From the NCBI GenBank assembly GCA_020832345.1, contig JAFIEY010000199.1:1-63330 (forward strand): DNA of 63,330 bases, in the 5' to 3' direction. Each line of letters begins with the position of its first letter. Position 1 is the first letter of the stretch. The notes under the pieces are model-generated. The model did not search any database and was not told the origin of the DNA. It saw only the letters and a program-made list of their open reading frames with translations. The stretch comes from Cryomorphaceae bacterium. Lineage in GTDB: Bacteria > Bacteroidota > Bacteroidia > Flavobacteriales > Schleiferiaceae. Below, piece after piece: positions 25,430 to 33,892 of the stretch. Made by a program: the position numbers and the translations under genes.

Positions 25430-26542
25430 TTAATTATCTGACTGATCCATAGAAGATTGTAGAGCCGGAGAAGATGAAACATATTCTTGTTTTGCCAAAA
25501 ATGCCTCGGATTCAGGATCCTTAAGTCGGGCAAGCTGGTTGTGAAACCAAAGAAAAAACTGAACACCAAAGAGAATTATTGCCAAAACGAGATGAATTGG
25601 CTGCAACATTGGTGGAAAATCAGCATAGACCAGAATAATCCCGGCAATGGTTTCCAGCACAACCAACAGCATCATAAGCGTTACCAAAGCTACGGGCTTT
25701 TCCAGACGGCGGTTTTTGTTCCAAATATACCCATTGACCAACAATAATAGAATACTAAAGGATCTGTGGACATAAAAGGTAATTCCCAATTCTCCTGCCC
25801 ACAGTCCACGCTGTCCGCCTTCGTGCAATTTGTATAACTCATCCACTTGTTCCCTTACCTGAGTGCCCATTATAATTTGTGCTAAAGTCAGTGTAAGTGC
25901 AACTCCCATCCATGCAGGCAGACCTTTTTTATCAAATAAAAATCCCGAAACATTTTGCTGAACCAAAGCCATCATCATGAGAATAAGCGCTATAATAACC
26001 ATAGCCCCCAACATGTGAATGGTAATGCTTCCGGGGATTAAATTTCCGTCAACCACCAATTTGCCCAACCACGCTTCAAACCCCAACATAATTAGGGCGG
26101 AAAACGCCAAAACCGTTAATAGGGTAAATCGCCGAAGGTAGTACAAGGAAACGAAGGCAATCAAAATCATGGGCAATCCGGAAAGTGCCCCAAGCAATCG
26201 GTTGATATATTCAATCCAAGTATGCAGCGGATTAAAAACGGTATAATCGTGAACAGTATATGCCTTCCAGACTTCTCTATCCCACTCTTCTCCCGTAACC
26301 ATTGCGGCTTTTGCCTTCCACAGCGTATCGTTGTGAATGATCATTTGTCCTTTTGCGACTTCGGTATTCGGATGAAAAATCACCTGTTCAGTTTGGGTTG
26401 GCGGCACCAAAAGACCAAAACACTTTGGCCAATCGGGACACCCCATACCCGAACCACTCATTCTCACAACACTTCCGGCGATGACAACGAGGTAAACAAG
26501 TACCAGCTCAATCTTTAGCAGTCGCAAAAAAAACTTACGCAT
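25430..26542 (-). CDS. ctaA: Heme A synthase (COX15/CtaA)
   Basis: The 370-residue protein has about eight transmembrane helices. It converts heme O to heme A for aa3-type oxidases. Family marks include VVRMSGSGMGCPDWPKCFG near 27, the heme-ligand histidines around TWIEYINRLLG near 110 and HMLGAMV near 177, and HEGGQRG and HRSFSI in the second half. A large loop (about 50-100) resembles the longer COX15 type. It starts 3 bp after the heavy-metal domain gene. The heme gene hemL lies divergently just beyond. Confidence 0.93.
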   Translation of the reverse strand: MRKFFLRLLKIELVLVYLVVIAGSVVRMSGSGMGCPDWPKCFGLLVPPTQTEQVIFHPNTEVAKGQMIIHNDTLWKAKAAMVTGEEWDREVWKAYTVHDYTVFNPLHTWIEYINRLLGALSGLPMILIAFVSLYYLRRFTLLTVLAFSALIMLGFEAWLGKLVVDGNLIPGSITIHMLGAMVIIALILMMMALVQQNVSGFLFDKKGLPAWMGVALTLTLAQIIMGTQVREQVDELYKLHEGGQRGLWAGELGITFYVHRSFSILLLLVNGYIWNKNRRLEKPVALVTLMMLLVVLETIAGIILVYADFPPMLQPIHLVLAIILFGVQFFLWFHNQLARLKDPESEAFLAKQEYVSSSPALQSSMDQSDN

Positions 26543-26545
26543 GTA

Positions 26546-26875
26546 TTATAATTTACGGTAGGTTTGAGGTAGTCCACGGGCCGAATATGCACCATTATTT
26601 ATTTCTGATACATTTTCCCGCAAGGCGGTAGTATCCAAAATATTTTCATCAAATACCACAGTAGCTAAAGATTTTTCAAAATCAATAGCAAATGCGACAA
26701 CGCCTTCCTTTTGAGACATTTTTTTCTCAATCAGCTTTTTACAACCTGTTTCACACGTCATACCGGAAATTTCCATTTCGTAGGTCGTATTTGCTTTTGC
26801 TACCTTTGGAGTATCTTCACCACAACTCCAAAACATTAATATCGGCAATAGGAAAAATATTTTTTTCATGTTCAA
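26546..26875 (-). CDS. Heavy-metal-associated (HMA) domain lipoprotein
   Basis: The 109-residue protein starts with a lipoprotein signal (MKKIFFLLPILMFWSCGED, lipobox Cys at about 18) and one HMA domain. The metal site reads MTCETGC, with three residues between the cysteines instead of the usual two. It probably binds copper or another soft metal in the periplasm or at the outer membrane. It sits 3 bp before ctaA, so a link to cytochrome oxidase copper supply is a reasonable inference. A TACTTTTG box at 26961-26968 may belong to its promoter. Confidence 0.82.
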   Translation of the reverse strand: MNMKKIFFLLPILMFWSCGEDTPKVAKANTTYEMEISGMTCETGCKKLIEKKMSQKEGVVAFAIDFEKSLATVVFDENILDTTALRENVSEINNGAYSARGLPQTYRKL

Positions 26876-27089
26876 ATGGTCTTTTTAGAAATTTCTATAA
26901 TAAAAACAGAAGCGAAGCCAAAGGAAAACGGCTTTCAATACCCCGTAAATTCTTGAACTACAAAAGTACAACCGGGGTATGATTTAGGTGAATGTTTGCT
27001 TGAAGTTTTTTTTGTTTCTCATTTTGTTAACGACCTTTGCCGTGTGGAACCCCATATCTTCAATTCTATTTTTGATTTATAAAAAGAAC

Positions 27090-28385
27090 ATGGCAAAAAT
27101 TGACCTTTCTCGCAGCATTGAATTATTTTCAAGAGCCCAAAAAAGTATTCCAGGCGGTGTAAATTCACCTGTTAGGGCGTTTAAATCCGTTGGCGGATCG
27201 CCTATTTTTTTCAAATCTGCCAAGGGCGCTTACCTTACAGATGAAGACGGAAATCAATATATCGATTACATTAATTCCTGGGGGCCAATGATTTTGGGAC
27301 ACGGAAAAGAGGAGGTAATAGACGCCGTAAAAAGCCAAGCTGAAAAAGCCTTTTCATTTGGTGCACCAACAGAATTAGAAATTGAAGTTGCTGAGCAAAT
27401 TAAAACCATGGTGCCGTGGCTCGACGTGGTTAGAATGGTAAACTCCGGAACAGAAGCCTGTATGAGCGCAGTACGTTTGGCCAGGGGATATACCGGAAAA
27501 AATAAAATCATCAAGTTTGCCGGTTGCTATCACGGCCACGCTGACGGGTTTCTTATTCAGGCCGGGAGCGGTGCGCTTACCCTAGGGGAGCCAAACAGTC
27601 CGGGCGTTACAGAGGGCACAGCAAAGGACACACTTTTGGCTCGGTTCAATGATTTTGCAAGTGTTGTAGAACTCGTGAGTAACAATCCGGAAGAAATTGC
27701 CGCGATCATCGTGGAGCCTGTGGCAGGAAATATGGGGTGTATCCCACCAAACCCGGATTTTCTCGTGGGATTGCGCAGCTTATGTGATCGGGAAAACATC
27801 GTTTTAATTTTCGATGAGGTGATGACCGGTTTCCGACTCAGTCCTGCTGGTGCTGCTGGCAGACTGGGTGTCGAACCCGATTTGGCCACTTACGGAAAAG
27901 TTATTGGAGGCGGAATGCCCGTTGGTGCCTTTGGAGGCAAACGACATATTTTCGAGCATTTGGCACCAAACGGCCCGGTATATCAAGCGGGAACCCTTTC
28001 GGGAAATCCACTAGCTATGGTCAGCGGAAAAGCAACTTTAAAATACCTAAACGATCACCCGGAAGTTTACCAAAAAATCGACAATACTACCGCGAACCTG
28101 CATCGTGAAATGGAAATCTTGTTATTGGAAAAGGGTGTGCCATTTCAAATTAATCGCATAGGATCCATGATTTCGCTGCACTTTTGCGAAGGGGAAGTTG
28201 TCGATTTTGAATCAGCGACGGTGGGCAACAACGAGCACTTTAAACTATTTTTTCACCACATGTTAAATTCGGGTGTGTATCTGCCACCTTCTGCTTACGA
28301 AACCTGGTTTATTTCCGATGCAATCGGCAACCCAGAAAGGGAGAAAACCATTGATGCTTTCAGCGGATTTTTGAAAAGTCTGTAG
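27090..28385 (+). CDS. hemL: Glutamate-1-semialdehyde 2,1-aminomutase
   Basis: HemL makes 5-aminolevulinate from glutamate-1-semialdehyde in the C5 heme pathway. The start is the ATG at 27090 ([13 protein letters not shown]); an in-frame GTG at 26988 would add a spurious hydrophobic stretch. The 431-residue protein has [10 protein letters not shown] near 25, the PLP-binding [11 protein letters not shown] near 140, [10 protein letters not shown] near 245 and the Schiff-base Lys270 in [17 protein letters not shown] strong intrinsic terminator follows. Confidence 0.96.
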   Translation: MAKIDLSRSIELFSRAQKSIPGGVNSPVRAFKSVGGSPIFFKSAKGAYLTDEDGNQYIDYINSWGPMILGHGKEEVIDAVKSQAEKAFSFGAPTELEIEVAEQIKTMVPWLDVVRMVNSGTEACMSAVRLARGYTGKNKIIKFAGCYHGHADGFLIQAGSGALTLGEPNSPGVTEGTAKDTLLARFNDFASVVELVSNNPEEIAAIIVEPVAGNMGCIPPNPDFLVGLRSLCDRENIVLIFDEVMTGFRLSPAGAAGRLGVEPDLATYGKVIGGGMPVGAFGGKRHIFEHLAPNGPVYQAGTLSGNPLAMVSGKATLKYLNDHPEVYQKIDNTTANLHREMEILLLEKGVPFQINRIGSMISLHFCEGEVVDFESATVGNNEHFKLFFHHMLNSGVYLPPSAYETWFISDAIGNPEREKTIDAFSGFLKSL

Positions 28386-28407
28386 CACATATCCCTCATA
28401 AAAATAA

Positions 28408-28443
28408 AAATCCCCAGATGAATGATTCATCTGGGGATTTTTA
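28408..28443 (+). terminator. Strong, nearly symmetrical intrinsic terminator after hemL
   Basis: AAATCCCCAGATGAA pairs with TTCATCTGGGGATTT, a perfect 15-bp stem with a three-base loop, followed by T runs. A-rich sequence on the other side means it could also stop transcription coming from the tyrosine autokinase gene on the minus strand. MITE copy C begins 10 bp beyond. Confidence 0.92.
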
Positions 28444-28452
28444 TTTAATGCT

Positions 28453-28596
28453 TGAGTCCACTCTAAAAAGGATGATTTCAATCAAAATCGACGCAGAGGG
28501 GATTTTTGAACCGGAGCTAACCAGCTGTTAGTGAGGATTCAAAAATCTACCGACAAGGAGGATTTTGGCAGAAAGGGACTTTTTAGAACAGACTCA
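28453..28596 (-). repeat. MITE-like element, full-length copy C, with TGCT target duplication
   Basis: This 144-bp copy lies in the opposite orientation to copy A and is nearly identical to it. It is flanked by perfect 4-bp direct repeats TGCT (28449-28452 and 28597-28600). It sits between the convergent 3' ends of hemL and the tyrosine autokinase gene. Confidence 0.93.
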
Positions 28597-28620
28597 TGCT
28601 TATAATTGCAGAAATACCTA

Positions 28621-31074
28621 CTAGAATTTTTCATCGTCATTACCATAGCCGTAACCATAGCCATATCCGTAGCCGTAGCCATAACCGTAGCCATATCCAT
28701 AGCCGTAACCATAGCCCAGGGCACCTTTTTTCTGAACCACGTCATTGAGGACAAAACCAATTTTTAAGGTTTCCTCCTTTCCTTTCATCTCTTGGATCAA
28801 GTTGAGCATGGGCGCTTCAGAGAAATTACTGCGAACGGTATAAAGCACCAATCCGGAACGTTTCATTACTTCCAAAGAATCACTAACTAATAGCAAAGGC
28901 GCAGAGTCAATCACAACGTAATCATACATTTCGGATAGCGTAGCGAGCAATTCATCAAATTTTGCACTTTGTAATAATTCTGCTGGAAACGGCGGAATCA
29001 CCCCAGCTGGCATTACCGACATATTTTCAATTTGGGTATCGTATTTACACTCTTCCAAAGTGTTTAGACCAGACAGAAAGTTTGACACCCCATAATCATT
29101 TGAAATATCAAAGTCGAGATAAATTTTCGGCTTACGTAAATCCGCGCCAACCAAAATCACTTTTTTACCTGCCTGGGCCAAAGAGATGGCAAGGTTGGTT
29201 GCCACAAAGGTCTTTCCTTCTCCGGAAATGGAACTCGTAACCAAAATAATCTTTCGCTTACCTTCAGGATTATCACCAACAATAAATCTCAGGTTGGAAC
29301 GCAAGGCACGAAAAGCCTCCGAAATACTCGAGTTGGGACGAGATTTTGCCGGAATATTATCGGAATGTGCGTAATGCCCAATGGTTGACAATAGGGGAAT
29401 ATCCGCGATTTTCTTTAGTTGCGCCGGGTGATAAATCTTATTATCCATCAACTCTTTGATGGTAATTACCCCCACTGGCAATAAGAAGCCCAACATGGCG
29501 CCAATTATAAGGTTAAGTTTTGGCTTGGGGTGAATGGGATTCGGATTGTTTCTTGCCGATTCCACGATAAATACGTCGGGTTCAACACCTGCCTTGGAAA
29601 TACCAACCTCAGCCCTTTTTTGCAAAAGGAAGGTGTAAAGCTCTTCGTTTAAGGCAAACTTCCTTGTAATGGTTAATAGGTCAAATTCCGTTTTTGGAAT
29701 TCCCTTTAACTGCTTTTGCAAAATTTTACGTTGAGAATTTAATTCGCGCTTTTTGATCATTTCAGTCTCTTGTAGCGCCCGCAAGTTGTCCATCAATAAC
29801 TTTTGATGAATTTCAATTTGTTCGGTTAATACAGCAAATTGTGGGTTTTCTCTGGTCATACTCATCTTCCTGCGCTGCATTTCCAGGTATAAACTACTCA
29901 GCTCATTTACCAGAGAAACCAGCGAAGAATTTTCGATACCGGCAACCAAAGGAGAAGCCAATTCGCCCAAACTATCGCGTAAACTCATCCGTTCTTTCAG
30001 ATAAGTATAATAATTCTCACGCATGGACAATTGCGCCAATTGCGATTCTACTTCAAACAACTGGGTCAAGGAAGCCTCAGTCTCGGTGGGTAAATTAATA
30101 ATTTGTTTGCTACTTCTAAAATCCTGAAGCACATTTCGAACGGCAGTCAGTGAATCCTCAATACTTCCCAATTGGCCATCAATAAAATCAAGGGTGCGAT
30201 TTGCCTGAGCGTTTTTCTCACCTAGATTGTGCTCAATATAAGACGCCATAAAAGTATTCAAATATAATCTGTTTTTATGGGCGTGTTCACCGGCAAACTT
30301 TAAGGTAATCCCTGAGGACTCCTTGGCTGTGGGTTCTACTTCAAGTCGTTTCAAATAAGATCCAACTAAGGATTCCATAGGGTTAAGGCGAACAAAAAAC
30401 TGTTTGAGTCCTTCTTCACTGGAAAAGTGAGGATTTGGTACAAGTCTAAACCGGTAATAGGGAGTTTCAACCCACTCCCCTACTTCAATGGTTTTTATCG
30501 GATCTTCCCAACCTTCATCTGGCCCCGGATGTGATTCTTCTGTGACAAAATTAAATCCTTTAGCTTCCTCCTTTCGATAAAATTCAAAGGCACCATTTTT
30601 TGCTGATTCAAAATGATATTCAGTACCCACTAATTGCACGTGGTTTTTATCATATTCGAATATATATGGTACTTGATCTCCGTAAACCTCAACAATTCGC
30701 AATCTGGTGGGTCTAAAGTAGGCCACATCAAAATCCAATTTCTGAAGTGCACTTTCCGTGAGTTTTCTGGATTTAATGATGAGTAATTCATTTTCAAATT
30801 TTAACCTGGGATTATAATACCCCACACTGGTCATCATCATCTCCATCATATTACCACCGCCCTTTTGGTCGTCCCGCATGAGCATGACTGATTCTGCCTG
30901 ATATTGGGGCACGAGCAACCGCGTATAAAAGAATGCGATCCCCAACCCAATAACCAAACCGGAAAGCACATAATGGATATTTCGTAAAATCCTAAACAAA
31001 AGGGCTTTGATATCGATCTGCTCCTCTTGTTCGTTATTGAATTGTTGGAATTCGTTCGGGGCGTTTTGGTTCAT
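28621..31074 (-). CDS. Polysaccharide co-polymerase / bacterial tyrosine autokinase (Wzc-like)
   Basis: The 817-residue protein is a Wzc-type BY-kinase. It has a cytoplasmic N-terminus, a transmembrane helix (about 37-55), a long periplasmic Wzz/GNVR domain with coiled coils (about 300-480), a second helix near 525, and a C-terminal kinase with Walker A SGEGKT near 615 and Walker A' VGADLRKP. It controls capsule or exopolysaccharide chain length and export. The tail is unusual: the tyrosine cluster is a run of 12 Gly-Tyr dipeptides before NDDEKF. It follows the Wza-like gene by 114 bp; a TACCTTTG box at 31092-31099 could provide its own start. Confidence 0.93.
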   Translation of the reverse strand: MNQNAPNEFQQFNNEQEEQIDIKALLFRILRNIHYVLSGLVIGLGIAFFYTRLLVPQYQAESVMLMRDDQKGGGNMMEMMMTSVGYYNPRLKFENELLIIKSRKLTESALQKLDFDVAYFRPTRLRIVEVYGDQVPYIFEYDKNHVQLVGTEYHFESAKNGAFEFYRKEEAKGFNFVTEESHPGPDEGWEDPIKTIEVGEWVETPYYRFRLVPNPHFSSEEGLKQFFVRLNPMESLVGSYLKRLEVEPTAKESSGITLKFAGEHAHKNRLYLNTFMASYIEHNLGEKNAQANRTLDFIDGQLGSIEDSLTAVRNVLQDFRSSKQIINLPTETEASLTQLFEVESQLAQLSMRENYYTYLKERMSLRDSLGELASPLVAGIENSSLVSLVNELSSLYLEMQRRKMSMTRENPQFAVLTEQIEIHQKLLMDNLRALQETEMIKKRELNSQRKILQKQLKGIPKTEFDLLTITRKFALNEELYTFLLQKRAEVGISKAGVEPDVFIVESARNNPNPIHPKPKLNLIIGAMLGFLLPVGVITIKELMDNKIYHPAQLKKIADIPLLSTIGHYAHSDNIPAKSRPNSSISEAFRALRSNLRFIVGDNPEGKRKIILVTSSISGEGKTFVATNLAISLAQAGKKVILVGADLRKPKIYLDFDISNDYGVSNFLSGLNTLEECKYDTQIENMSVMPAGVIPPFPAELLQSAKFDELLATLSEMYDYVVIDSAPLLLVSDSLEVMKRSGLVLYTVRSNFSEAPMLNLIQEMKGKEETLKIGFVLNDVVQKKGALGYGYGYGYGYGYGYGYGYGYGYGYGNDDEKF

Positions 31075-31188
31075 TTTAAAAAATATTTTTGCAAAGGTAG
31101 GCGTGTATGTGATTTTGCTTTGTTCCCAAGTCCATAATAGCTTAATCTTATGGGCAATTGGTTAAATGGAAGCAATTCATTTCATGAT

Positions 31189-32016
31189 TTAATTGGTCCT
31201 TGAAAACAGCAAAATAAGGGTTAATGCTGAAGTAATAATTGAGACCGTAGTGGTAATCGTTTGTGATCCCGTAGTTCCAATTCCGTAGGATTTTTGACGT
31301 AGGGGTTTTACTTGAATAATGTCGTTGGGTTGAATAAAAAACATGGGATCGTTGAGTACCCTATGATCGGTAAGATCAACTTCAAAAACCCGAAGTCCCT
31401 GCGGATATTGCCGTATGATTTGAACATTTCGTCTATCGCCTACAAAAGCAATATCCCCGGCATTGGCCAAGGCTTCAATGATATTTAAATAAGGTGCGAG
31501 GATAACATGTCTGCCGGGACGTCCTACTTCGCCAACCACTGAATACCTAATACCCGCTTGTCGCACGCGAGAGAACACAGTAGATTCCTTAAAGTAGAGT
31601 GATAATCGCTTATCAATCGCAACCTGTACTTCTTCTTCAGTTAACCCTTCTGCATGGAGATTGCCAATAATAGGGATTTTTATTTTTCCATCAGACCCTA
31701 TGGTTTGGCCTTGCAAAAAGAAAATTGCATCTCCCCCCATATTGCCAATTGCTCCCATTCCTCCTTGACTCATCCCACCATACTCCGCGTCCTGGAAAAG
31801 TTTATTCGCTTCTTCGTCCAAACTTTTAATGGTAATCATTAACATGTCTCCTTGCTGAAGTTGGTACATGCTGCGGGTAACTTTAATAAACCCCGCATCC
31901 GTAGTGTCAAGGGAGGTATTCTTTTTTTCCTGAAAATAAATCAATCGCTTTCGGGAAATACAGGAGCTGGTCAGCGCAATGGTTAGTAAAAAGAGTAGTA
32001 TGCGAGAAATATTCAT
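31189..32016 (-). CDS. Polysaccharide export outer-membrane lipoprotein (Wza-like, SLBB)
   Basis: The 275-residue protein has a lipoprotein signal (LTSSCISRKRL, Cys at about 19), a Poly_export domain (about 50-150, QLQQGDMLMITIKSLDEEA), an SLBB domain (VVGEVGRPGRHVI near 165) and a C-terminal transmembrane segment (about 255-271). It should form the outer-membrane exit for the polysaccharide whose length the downstream tyrosine kinase controls. The start ATG at 32016 overlaps the stop of a tiny upstream ORF (TAATG). A duplicated 29-bp block covers its initiation region. Confidence 0.92.
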   Translation of the reverse strand: MNISRILLFLLTIALTSSCISRKRLIYFQEKKNTSLDTTDAGFIKVTRSMYQLQQGDMLMITIKSLDEEANKLFQDAEYGGMSQGGMGAIGNMGGDAIFFLQGQTIGSDGKIKIPIIGNLHAEGLTEEEVQVAIDKRLSLYFKESTVFSRVRQAGIRYSVVGEVGRPGRHVILAPYLNIIEALANAGDIAFVGDRRNVQIIRQYPQGLRVFEVDLTDHRVLNDPMFFIQPNDIIQVKPLRQKSYGIGTTGSQTITTTVSIITSALTLILLFSRTN

Positions 32017-32040
32017 TAGGTCAAAATTTGTTTTTTCAGC
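32012..32040. repeat. 29-bp direct repeat, downstream copy (covers the wza-like start)
   Basis: This 29-bp block is identical to 32100-32128, 88 bp away. On the minus strand it contains an A-rich stretch, then TTTTGACCTAATGA with the start codon of the Wza-like gene. Duplication of this block also duplicated the start codon. Confidence 0.9.
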
Positions 32041-32057
32041 AGTCTAATGGAACCCAT
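32016..32057 (-). CDS. Tiny upstream ORF 2 (13 codons), candidate leader peptide
   Basis: ATG at 32057 reads MGSIRLLKKQILT and stops with TAA. The final A of that stop is the first base of the Wza-like gene's ATG (TAATG), and its own ATG overlaps the stop of tiny ORF 1 in the same way. The arrangement suggests translational coupling or a leader-peptide control. Translation is unproven, and the ORF could be a by-product of the 29-bp duplication. Confidence 0.35.
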   Translation of the reverse strand: MGSIRLLKKQILT

Positions 32058-32104
32058 TATGATCCTTTTCCAGTGCGGGAAAGCTTATTTAAAGTGGGTT
32101 TCAT
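32057..32104 (-). CDS. Tiny upstream ORF 1 (15 codons), candidate leader peptide
   Basis: ATG at 32104 reads MKPTLNKLSRTGKGS. Its upstream region is the same 29-bp block that precedes the Wza-like gene, so if that block drives initiation there it should do so here. The stop overlaps tiny ORF 2 (TAATG). A further small ORF (MKKLPNKCPSIYMTS, 32171 down to 32124) lies upstream and ends inside the repeat. Confidence 0.35.
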   Translation of the reverse strand: MKPTLNKLSRTGKGS

Positions 32105-32128
32105 TAGGTCAAAATTTGTTTTTTCAGC
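32100..32128. repeat. 29-bp direct repeat, upstream copy
   Basis: Identical over 29 bp to 32012-32040. It provides the initiation region of tiny upstream ORF 1 on the minus strand. The two copies are otherwise flanked by unrelated sequence. Confidence 0.9.
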
Positions 32129-32234
32129 TAGTCATATAAATGCTTGGACACTTATTGGGTAATTTCTTCATTGCTCAATAAAAGTCAACAGACATTGTCA
32201 AATTGGAATCATCTATATGCATTTTTTAAGTTGG

Positions 32235-32242
32235 CAAATATA
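32235..32242 (-). promoter_or_regulatory. Possible -7 box for the polysaccharide export operon
   Basis: The minus strand reads TATATTTG, an exact TAnnTTTG match, but no TTG lies at the usual 19-21 base distance, so this is tentative. Confidence 0.3.
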
Positions 32243-32301
32243 CACCAATACAATGGGAATCATTCGGTCTAAATTTATTTTTACACGCCGTTGGAAAGAA
32301 T

Positions 32302-32334
32302 AAAAAAAGCGCTCTTTATCCAAGCGCTTTTTTT
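32302..32334 (-). terminator. Intrinsic terminator of the sorting-tail protein gene
   Basis: AAAAAAAGCGCT pairs with AGCGCTTTTTTT across a 9-base loop. On the minus strand it starts 2 bp after the gene's stop codon and ends in a T run. Confidence 0.85.
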
Positions 32335-32336
32335 AA

Positions 32337-33755
32337 TTATTTTGATATAACAACTTTCCGAATCTGCATGTTACCCTCATGTATCAATCGCAATACATAG
32401 GCACCGGAAGGAATTCCCGAAACATCAATCCGCTGTAATTCCGAACCCGATCCCTGCAAAATCTGCTTGCCTTGCATATCCATAAGCTGGTAGGTAAAAC
32501 TGTGAACTTCAACCCATTCAGCATTTATTACATCATTTGACGGATTGGGGTAAATCTTAATTTGATCGGCTTTTTCACTGGCAAAGTTATGGGCCGACAA
32601 AGTTGTACTTCCCGCGAGCATCGCAATGTTATCGAAGCGGTTATTGCCATTGGGCTGGTTGGTATTTCCAGACCATGTAATGCGAACCTTAAAATTAGGG
32701 TTATCGTTGGCAGCTGTAATGGCAGAAAAATCAAAGGAAAAAGTTTGATACGTTTCGGTAACTGAAACTTGTTTGATATCCATTCCAACGGTGTCGTAAT
32801 TTACCCCATCCAAAGAATATGCAACGTTGTTAAACAACATACCACTACCGGAGCGATGAACATCATACATGAGTTTGATACCTTCACATTCTGTGGTGGG
32901 CAATTCTATCACCAAGGCCCTGTCAAATGATGGATTTCGCACACGCAATGCTACGCCAGGCGCTGCACCGCGATGGAGGTTTAATCCTGAACCCGGACTA
33001 AAATCATCCATATAACCATCGCCAACGCCGAGGTAATCGAGGGTGGGGATAACATTTGGCACCCTAGTGTAATCGGCGGGTACCGGATCGGTCACTTCGC
33101 CAACACCCAAATTGTTAAAGTGCCAGTAGTGGATTAAATCCATCGTATCCACCGGTATGACAACCAAAGGATTTCCCTCAAGCACAATATTGTCAAAACG
33201 ATTATTGCCAGACAAACCTGAAGATCCTTCAAAAAAATTAATTTTGACCATGAAGTCGGGATTGTCGTTGGCAGAGGAAACCCCGGAAAAATTGAATGAT
33301 TCCAATTCGTAATCTTCGGTAACCACAACGCTGTCACCAAAAGGAGTTCCATCTTGCCAGGTGGTTCCCCCGTCTGTAGAAAAAGAAAGCCATTGCCGCT
33401 GTGCTCCATTCGATGTACGCTTTACCGCGAAACTAAATTGAACGTCCTCAAAATCCGTAGTGGGAAGTTCAAGCAGTAAATGTCTTGTATCCGACGGATT
33501 TCTAACCCTAAGTCCACTTCCGTCAATTTGTCCCTGACGAAGGTTTATGGTGGCACCATCAGACACATCATCCATATAACCATCACCTGTTCCGGGATAG
33601 GAAATAAATGGTGCATTGGCATGAAAGGAGTAATCGGCAGAAACTGAGTCAACTGTGCCGCTCAGGTTATTAAAATGCCAATAGTGAATTATGGTTTGTG
33701 CTTTAACGGAAAAGCTTAACAAAATAGCAAATACAAAAAAAGGAAAAATTCGCAT
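32337..33755 (-). CDS. Secreted protein with two repeat domains and a type IX sorting tail
   Basis: The 472-residue protein has a signal peptide (MRIFPFFVFAILLSFSVKAQ). Two homologous domains of about 190 residues follow: each starts IHYWHFNNL (about 23 and 207) and contains GDGYMDD, LRVRNPS, LELPTT-like and NNRFDNI blocks. The last 75 residues form a type IX secretion tail with IKIYPNPSNDV near 400 and a C-terminal VVISK. It is likely exported across the outer membrane and attached to the surface. The domains look like beta-sandwich carbohydrate- or matrix-binding modules, with no catalytic site seen. A good promoter and terminator flank it, so it is a single-gene unit. Confidence 0.85.
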   Translation of the reverse strand: MRIFPFFVFAILLSFSVKAQTIIHYWHFNNLSGTVDSVSADYSFHANAPFISYPGTGDGYMDDVSDGATINLRQGQIDGSGLRVRNPSDTRHLLLELPTTDFEDVQFSFAVKRTSNGAQRQWLSFSTDGGTTWQDGTPFGDSVVVTEDYELESFNFSGVSSANDNPDFMVKINFFEGSSGLSGNNRFDNIVLEGNPLVVIPVDTMDLIHYWHFNNLGVGEVTDPVPADYTRVPNVIPTLDYLGVGDGYMDDFSPGSGLNLHRGAAPGVALRVRNPSFDRALVIELPTTECEGIKLMYDVHRSGSGMLFNNVAYSLDGVNYDTVGMDIKQVSVTETYQTFSFDFSAITAANDNPNFKVRITWSGNTNQPNGNNRFDNIAMLAGSTTLSAHNFASEKADQIKIYPNPSNDVINAEWVEVHSFTYQLMDMQGKQILQGSGSELQRIDVSGIPSGAYVLRLIHEGNMQIRKVVISK

Positions 33756-33783
33756 GGCTTTTTAAAGGTTTAAAATTGTTGGA

Positions 33784-33814
33784 CAAAAATAACATCACTT
33801 TGGGTTTACACCAA
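33784..33814 (-). promoter_or_regulatory. Promoter of the sorting-tail protein gene
   Basis: The minus strand reads TTG, 20 bases, then TATTTTTG, an exact fit to the Bacteroidota promoter form, about 28 bp before the start codon. Confidence 0.62.
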
Positions 33815-33892
33815 TTATTAATGCGTTAAGTTTAGCCTTGTTTAAAAACAGGCATTAACTTTGCAAATGCCTGTAAACCCCAACCGTTTCGT

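Larger units (their letters stand above)
32017..32336. other. Leader and promoter region of the polysaccharide export genes
   Basis: The 320-bp gap holds, from the gene outwards, the two copies of a 29-bp repeat with tiny ORFs, a TATATTTG box (32235-32242, minus strand) and, at its right edge, the terminator of the sorting-tail gene. If the TATATTTG box is used, the leader would be about 210 bases long. No known riboswitch or RNA family is recognised. Confidence 0.55.

Noticed and set aside
26988-27089. A hydrophobic N-terminal extension of HemL starting at GTG 26988.
   Set aside because: HemL is cytoplasmic and the family starts at the sequence following the ATG at 27090.
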